A stretch of DNA of 64,000 nucleotides, taken from assembly GCF_016808095.1 (NCBI RefSeq), contig NC_068973.1, positions 29,630,077-29,694,076 on the forward strand, written 5' to 3'. The stretch is from Vigna angularis (taxonomy: Eukaryota > Streptophyta > Magnoliopsida > Fabales > Fabaceae). The translations under genes and the position numbers were made by a program. Positions 59,609 to 64,000 of the stretch are shown piece by piece. The notes under the pieces were generated by a model. The model was given only the letters and a program-made list of their open reading frames with translations, made no database searches and had not been told where the DNA came from. How positions within the stretch are numbered: position 1 is the stretch's first letter; each line of letters opens with the position of its first letter.

Positions 59609-61194
59609 AGGCCCAACGAGGGATGCTCCAGCCTTGGTAGTTATAGATTTTTGAAGTTCGGGGCGAACCAAGATCATGCAAGGCCCAACAAGGGATGCCC
59701 CAATCTTTGTATGAGCTTTGAATATTCAAATAAAAAAATTTGAGATTTAACAAAGTTGCTCAATACTCTGAATGGGCCGAAACATATGAAAGTCACAAAG
59801 TTGCCTTGGTTTTGGGTATGAGTCAATTAAGCGAGGTTCAAAAAGAGGTTGCCCCCCACTTTGGGTTTACGAATGATAAGATGGACTCGAAATCATACGA
59901 AGCCCCAAAGTGTCTGCCCCTATTTTGAGGGTGGATCTATGAATTTCAGTGCGCACAAATCTGAGAGGCTCAACAAGGGATGCCCCGGTCTTGGTACGAA
60001 CTTTGAATATACAGATGAAACAAATGTGAGACTAACAAAGTTGCCCCATATTTTGAATGGGCCAAAACATATGAAATAAAGTTGCCCAAAATTGCCCCCT
60101 AGTTTGGGAATCGGGGGAAGAGTTTGAATGGGATTTGAATGTGTTCAGGAAATTGTGATGGATATGGAAAGGATTGGCTTGAAAAGATTGCCCCAATTGG
60201 CTTGATTCTCCTTCATATAATTTTGATCAATAGGGAGTTCCCTTCATCCGAGGACATTTATTCTTCATCATCATTTTTTTTTACAACTGCATTGTTGGTC
60301 ATTTTTGTCCTGTCTCAAAATTAAGCTTTATGAAAATTTAAGCAACTAGTATTCAATCCGTGTGGACTTTTATTGGGCTTGTAATGTGGCTTGGGCTAAA
60401 GGGTGTTGAAAGAAAGGATATAAAGGCTCAAATACATGTTTTTGGGTTATTTGAAACAATAGTTACCATATACACCTTGTATCAGCTACTCTTCAAATAT
60501 GTTTTGACTATTTTGTCCTTTCTCAAATTTCATTCTTTGTTTGCCATCACTTTGTGATTTTTCCATTTTTGCTTCACTTTTGAGGAATTCTCTTCATTTG
60601 ATCAACTAAGTGTGTTCCTTTGCAATTTGAGTTGGCTTCTACTGTGATATCAAAGGATATATTTTGTTTTTTTTTCGGATGAAGAAAGATGGCCACACAT
60701 CATTTCAAATTTTGGTTGTTTCATTTTCAAAAGATTAATTAGGAGACAAGACAAAAATGATTTCAACAAGAGTCATTTTTCATCCTTTTTCTTCTTCTTT
60801 TTTTTTTTTGTCATAACGGATTCCAGGATCTCCCAAATGAAAGCCAGTGGAGGTAACGGAAAATCTGTCCCAGTGTAAAACTTTGTGTCAATTATTTGGG
60901 CTCAAGAACATGATTGGGTCAATCTTTGGTTTGGTGAAGGTTGAAGGATGATGTTTTCAAGCAATGCACGCACATATATCTCTTAAGAATATGTGGTTTG
61001 ATCATTTGACTCCAGGAGATTATGACATCCATTACATTTTTTGAAATCTCATTAAAATGGATGATTTGCATCGAAAATAATTGACTCAAATTTTGCGTAT
61101 TTTTTTTTATTCTATGCATGAAGAAAAGTAATATGAAATGAACATGATGATACTAGTTGAAAAACAGATTTTTTTTGTTTTTTTTTTTTTGAGA
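59609..61194. other. Non-coding 3' region of the Tat-like element with diverged long repeats
   Basis: Variants of AGGCCCAACAAGGGATGCCC and of AACAAAGTTGCCCC with TGAATGGGCCGAAACATATG recur near 59604-59810 and 59960-60090, marking a repeat of roughly 290-320 bp. No gene is supported; the open frames of 60-76 codons here show nothing recognisable. Confidence 0.5.
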
Positions 61195-61535
61195 AAATTG
61201 GGCTTTGTGGACCAGCCTGGAAATTGGACCTTGCGGGCCGGTGTAGAAAATGGGCTTTGTGAGCCATTGTGGAAATTGGGATTTCTCGGCCAACGGAAAC
61301 TGTGCCTTGCGGGCCAGCATGGAAACTGAGCTTTGCAGGCTAGTATGAAAAATGAGCTTTCTGGGCCAATGTGGAAATTGATATTTTTCGGCCAATGTGG
61401 AAACTGGGCCTTGCGGACCAGCATGGAAACTGGGCTTTGCAGGCTAGTATGGAAAATGAGCATTTCTGGGCTAAAATGGAAACATGGGCTTGGGGACCAG
61501 TGCAGAAACTAGGCTTGGTGAGCAATGCAAAAATT
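61195..61535. repeat. About 30-bp degenerate minisatellite, roughly 11-12 copies
   Basis: Units resemble TGGAAATTGGGCTTTGCGGG followed by CCAGCA and are about 29-31 bp long. The near-30-bp period keeps frames open on both strands (for example repeated KAQFPCW on the minus strand), which I treat as a by-product. Confidence 0.75.
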
Positions 61536-61799
61536 GATATGAGAAAACTTGATTTAGAAAAACGTTTAAAAAATAAAATGTTTTTTTTCATTCATTTTTT
61601 ATTTATTTACATAATGTGAAAAATATTAAACATATTAGAAAATTTTTTATGTTTTTATCTTTTAGAAATAGAAATTAATGAGAAATATGCATGTAATGGG
61701 CCGAGTTGGGCCAAAAAAAAAAGTTTGAACATTTTCAAAAAAATTTATTTCGATTTGATTTTTTTTTTTTTAAAAAAAATATCAGTACCGATACCAGAC

Positions 61800-62559
61800 G
61801 GTTGCAGCGACCGGAACTGTAGCTACAGTGGATTTGCTCGACTATTAAACGGGTATCCCTTCGGCGTCCGAGCGACATTTCCCGATCTCACTCTCTCTCT
61901 ATCCCTCTCTCTTTCTCTTGAGCGTCTGAGTTCTGCGAGGCTCCTCCGTCCCCGCCTTCAACAACGTCTGAGTCTTCCGAGGAACTTCTCCCTGTGTGCC
62001 TTCCACTTCCGGGTAAGTCTTCTGAGCTCTTAATCTCTCTTCTCTCTTTCTTTCCTTCCCGTTTCCTTTTCTTAAGTTTTCCGCTCTTCCTCTTCCCTTC
62101 CCTTTATGCTTTCCCACTTTCCTTTTCTTTCTTGCTTCCCCTCTGTTGTTCTTTCTTGAGTCCTCTTTCTTCTCATCTTTTTCAATTTTTTCATTTTTCT
62201 AAACTTAAAACACTTAAAACACAACTGCCTTAAAACTTAAGGGGTATATAGGCTGGAAACCAGACGTTAATCTCCCTTCGATTGAAGGTATGGCAGAGAC
62301 AATCGGGTAGAACAACGCCACGTACCCCATTTAAAACTAAATAAACACAGAAACTTAATTTACATTAACAACAAGGACAAGGACAACTGGACATAGATCC
62401 GTTTAGGACCCTTTTGCAAGGACCGTGAAACAGATCTGAGACAAGACACTGAAATATCAAAGACTGATTGGACAAAATAAGCCTAAAAGGAAACAAAAAC
62501 AAATAAAGAAAACACTGAATATTTTTTTTTTGTTTTATTTTTTTTTTTTTATGTTTTAG
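61800..62559 (+). promoter_or_regulatory. Putative leader exon and 5' UTR intron of the homeobox ORF
   Basis: A GC-richer stretch (about 61790-61870) is followed by a CT-rich leader, CTCTCTCTATCCCTCTCTC and onward, to a consensus donor CCGG/GTAAGTCT at 62013. A long T-rich tract and ATGTTTTAG/A form a good acceptor at 62558-62559, 18 bases before the ATG at 62578. This gives an intron of about 547 bp in the 5' leader. No clear TATA box stands out; ATTAAA at about 61845 is only a weak candidate. The leader and intron are predicted from splice signals alone. Confidence 0.45.
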
Positions 62560-62577
62560 AATACTTCGAGAGGAAGG

Positions 62578-63114
62578 ATGAGTGAGATGGAAATAGAGAG
62601 ATCCACCTGTCAGCGGTGGCGTCCTACTGATGATCAGATCAAGATAATGACCAACATATACAATTATGGGGTCACACACCCAAGCAGAGCCCAAGTCTTC
62701 GAGATCGCGTCTCGACTAAGGACCTTCGGAGAAGCCAGCGAATATAACGTGCAATGCTGGTTCAACAACCATGGCAATCGGGTCAGGCGCCTGCAAGCGG
62801 AGATCGACCCCACTGGCACTATCTTTTCCCTGCTGCCGCGATACATGTATGGTAAGAACTCTGATCATATCTCTTTTTTTATTGAAATTTTCTCTTCCTC
62901 TTCTATTATTGACAACAAATTTTTGTTGAAAGAATATGACTGGGTAGTTATGAGGGCACCGAGGCTGCTGGATCTGTTCCCCATTCCGATCATCATCGAC
63001 GACGAAAGAGATGAACGACAAATCCCTCCACCTATGCCTCCTGCATTCTGTACCAGAGCTCCCTCGACGGAGCTTACCTTAAGATCGCCACCCAGTAACC
63101 ATTTTCCATTTTAA
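62578..63114 (+). CDS. Divergent WUSCHEL-type (WOX) homeodomain protein
   Basis: WOX proteins are plant transcription factors that maintain stem-cell and meristem identity. This 178-residue frame has a homeodomain at about 11-73: RWRPTDDQIKIM matches helix 1 of WOX proteins, ASRLRTFGE the stretch before helix 3, and NVQCWFNNHGNRVRR helix 3, where typical members have NVFYWFQNHKAR. LLDLFPI (130-136) resembles the WUS box and ELTLRS (165-170) an EAR-like repressor end, so it fits the WUS clade by layout though not by close identity. A possible 81-bp intron (62852-62932, GTAAGA to AG) lies in frame, so spliced (151 aa) and unspliced products are both open. It is short for the family and lies antisense to the Tat-like element, with minisatellite DNA upstream. 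It may be a captured gene, an element-encoded antisense ORF, or a host gene engulfed by repeats. Confidence 0.75.
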   Translation: MSEMEIERSTCQRWRPTDDQIKIMTNIYNYGVTHPSRAQVFEIASRLRTFGEASEYNVQCWFNNHGNRVRRLQAEIDPTGTIFSLLPRYMYGKNSDHISFFIEIFSSSSIIDNKFLLKEYDWVVMRAPRLLDLFPIPIIIDDERDERQIPPPMPPAFCTRAPSTELTLRSPPSNHFPF

Positions 63115-64000
63115 AGTTTTATATTTTTAGTTTTTTTTTATTACGGTCTGTAATATTAACGATCAGCATTGATCGAACCCCGAACATCTTTATTATGTTT
63201 TGATTTTTTTTTTGTGTTTTATTTGAATTCCAGGTGTGGTGAGGTAACTTTGTATCCTATCTGTTAGATATATTTGTTTTTTTATTGCATTTTTATTTTA
63301 ATTATCATAATACCAAGATCGTATGAGTGTATTCAAATTGGTAACCTTGTTCAAAATCAACTCTCTGTCCTTGCTGTAATTTTCTGCTCTGATGATGAAA
63401 TAAAATAGATCTTATGTTTTTTTTTTATTCATTCAGTCTAAACAAAATTTCTAATCTAAACGAAAAAATGGAAAAATGGGTCCAAAAGAAAATAATTTAT
63501 TTACAAAGAAAATAAGGAAAAATGACTTCGAATAAAATGAGATCCGAAGTGAACGTCATGAGCAAAATTTTGAACCATTATGCATATGAGACAATGCAGA
63601 AATGGGAAGAGAGGAACAATGAACTCCTAAAACAATTTTGAACAATTTGAAATTTCGATGACCCCCTTTTTTTTTGAAAATTTTTTTTTTATCCTCTTTT
63701 TGGTGTAATGAAATCGGACTCAAGCAAAAGCTTTATAAAAAAAACGATTTCAGCCCTTTTTTTTCGAGTTAATTGTCTTACTTGCAGTCATCAAACTGGT
63801 CATTATTTCCAATGCTTAGAAAAGTGAGGAATGTCACACATCCGAGGTCTAACTTTGGGATTATTACATTTTGACTTTTTCTCCTGAGACATCAACGTAC
63901 ATATGCTTGAACAGACTCGCAAGTGAAAAATGGGAGTTGTTTAGAATGGTTTGGAAGATAATGGGATAGCCATGCTAACATGTCACCTCATACGCTCTGT
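63115..64000. other. AT-rich sequence after the homeobox ORF
   Basis: No further gene, LTR or clear repeat is visible up to the window end. T-runs and AAAATTT-type simple sequence are common, as in the region left of the homeobox ORF. Confidence 0.45.

Larger units (their letters stand above)
47987..64000 (-). mobile_element. Tat/Ogre-like LTR retrotransposon, 3' part only
   Basis: The plus strand begins TGTCGCAACC and the long terminal block ends GTTGACA at 52522, so the LTR has TGTC/GACA ends. Right of it the minus strand has the purine tract AAAGAGGGGCAGC, which fixes the orientation as minus and shows that the body extends to the right. Signatures familiar from legume Tat/Ogre LTRs are present: GTGGCGACTCC near the LTR end, CTCCTACGTATTCTC with a following GTAGTTC, and ATTTCGTCCGGGTTG near the LTR start. 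The 3' region carries several minisatellites, which is usual for this lineage. No gag or pol is in the window. Whether everything to 64000 belongs to this element is inferred. Confidence 0.6.

Overview
This is a repeat-dense window of a dicot nuclear genome, most likely a papilionoid legume of the bean/cowpea type. The grounds are the AT-rich sequence with (TA)n tracts, the lineages of LTR retrotransposon present, an intron-containing chalcone-synthase-family gene, and a very large Tat/Ogre-like LTR of the kind common in legumes. The genus is an inference. No tRNA, rRNA or CRISPR feature was seen.

Layout. 177-5273: a decayed, internally deleted Ty3/gypsy chromovirus on the minus strand, followed by a LINE relic (about 5490-5960) and about 1.8 kb of featureless AT-rich DNA. 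7782-28365: one composite Ty1/copia element on the minus strand with both LTRs. Its integrase region is missing, and in that place sits a 16.4-kb nested array (10049-26462, plus strand) of an Athila-like element arranged LTR-internal-LTR-internal-LTR-truncated internal. Each internal region carries one long ORF that fuses gag and protease in frame to an ATHILA ORF-1-like domain, with no reverse transcriptase, RNase H or integrase. 29278-36084: a chromovirus solo LTR with 5-bp target duplications (ATTAA), split by a CACTA transposon (30269-34552, target duplication CTA). The CACTA has captured several exons of a CTP synthase gene and one TPR-type exon.

37211-39216 is the only ordinary host gene that looks intact: a two-exon type III polyketide synthase of the chalcone synthase family (393 aa, all catalytic residues present). 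It has a G-box next to a MYB-recognition-like element, a TATA box and a polyadenylation signal.

39928-47986: a Tekay/Del-like chromovirus on the minus strand. Its gag-pol frame is open except for two Trp-to-stop changes. Its 5' LTR is cut at 47986/47987 by a Tat/Ogre-like element that runs to the window end on the minus strand: a 4.5-kb LTR (47987-52522), a purine tract, then a long 3' non-coding region full of minisatellites (48-, 55- and about 30-bp units). A further chromovirus LTR element with target duplication ATGCG is nested at 55014-59603. At the right end, antisense to the Tat-like element, lies an ORF with a WUSCHEL-type homeodomain, a WUS-box-like motif and an apparent 5' leader intron (about 61990-63114).

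Most of the window is therefore successive layers of mobile DNA. The points most worth following are the homeobox gene inside or beside the Tat-like element, the RT-less chimeric Athila ORF kept open in a tandem LTR array, and the gene-capturing CACTA element.
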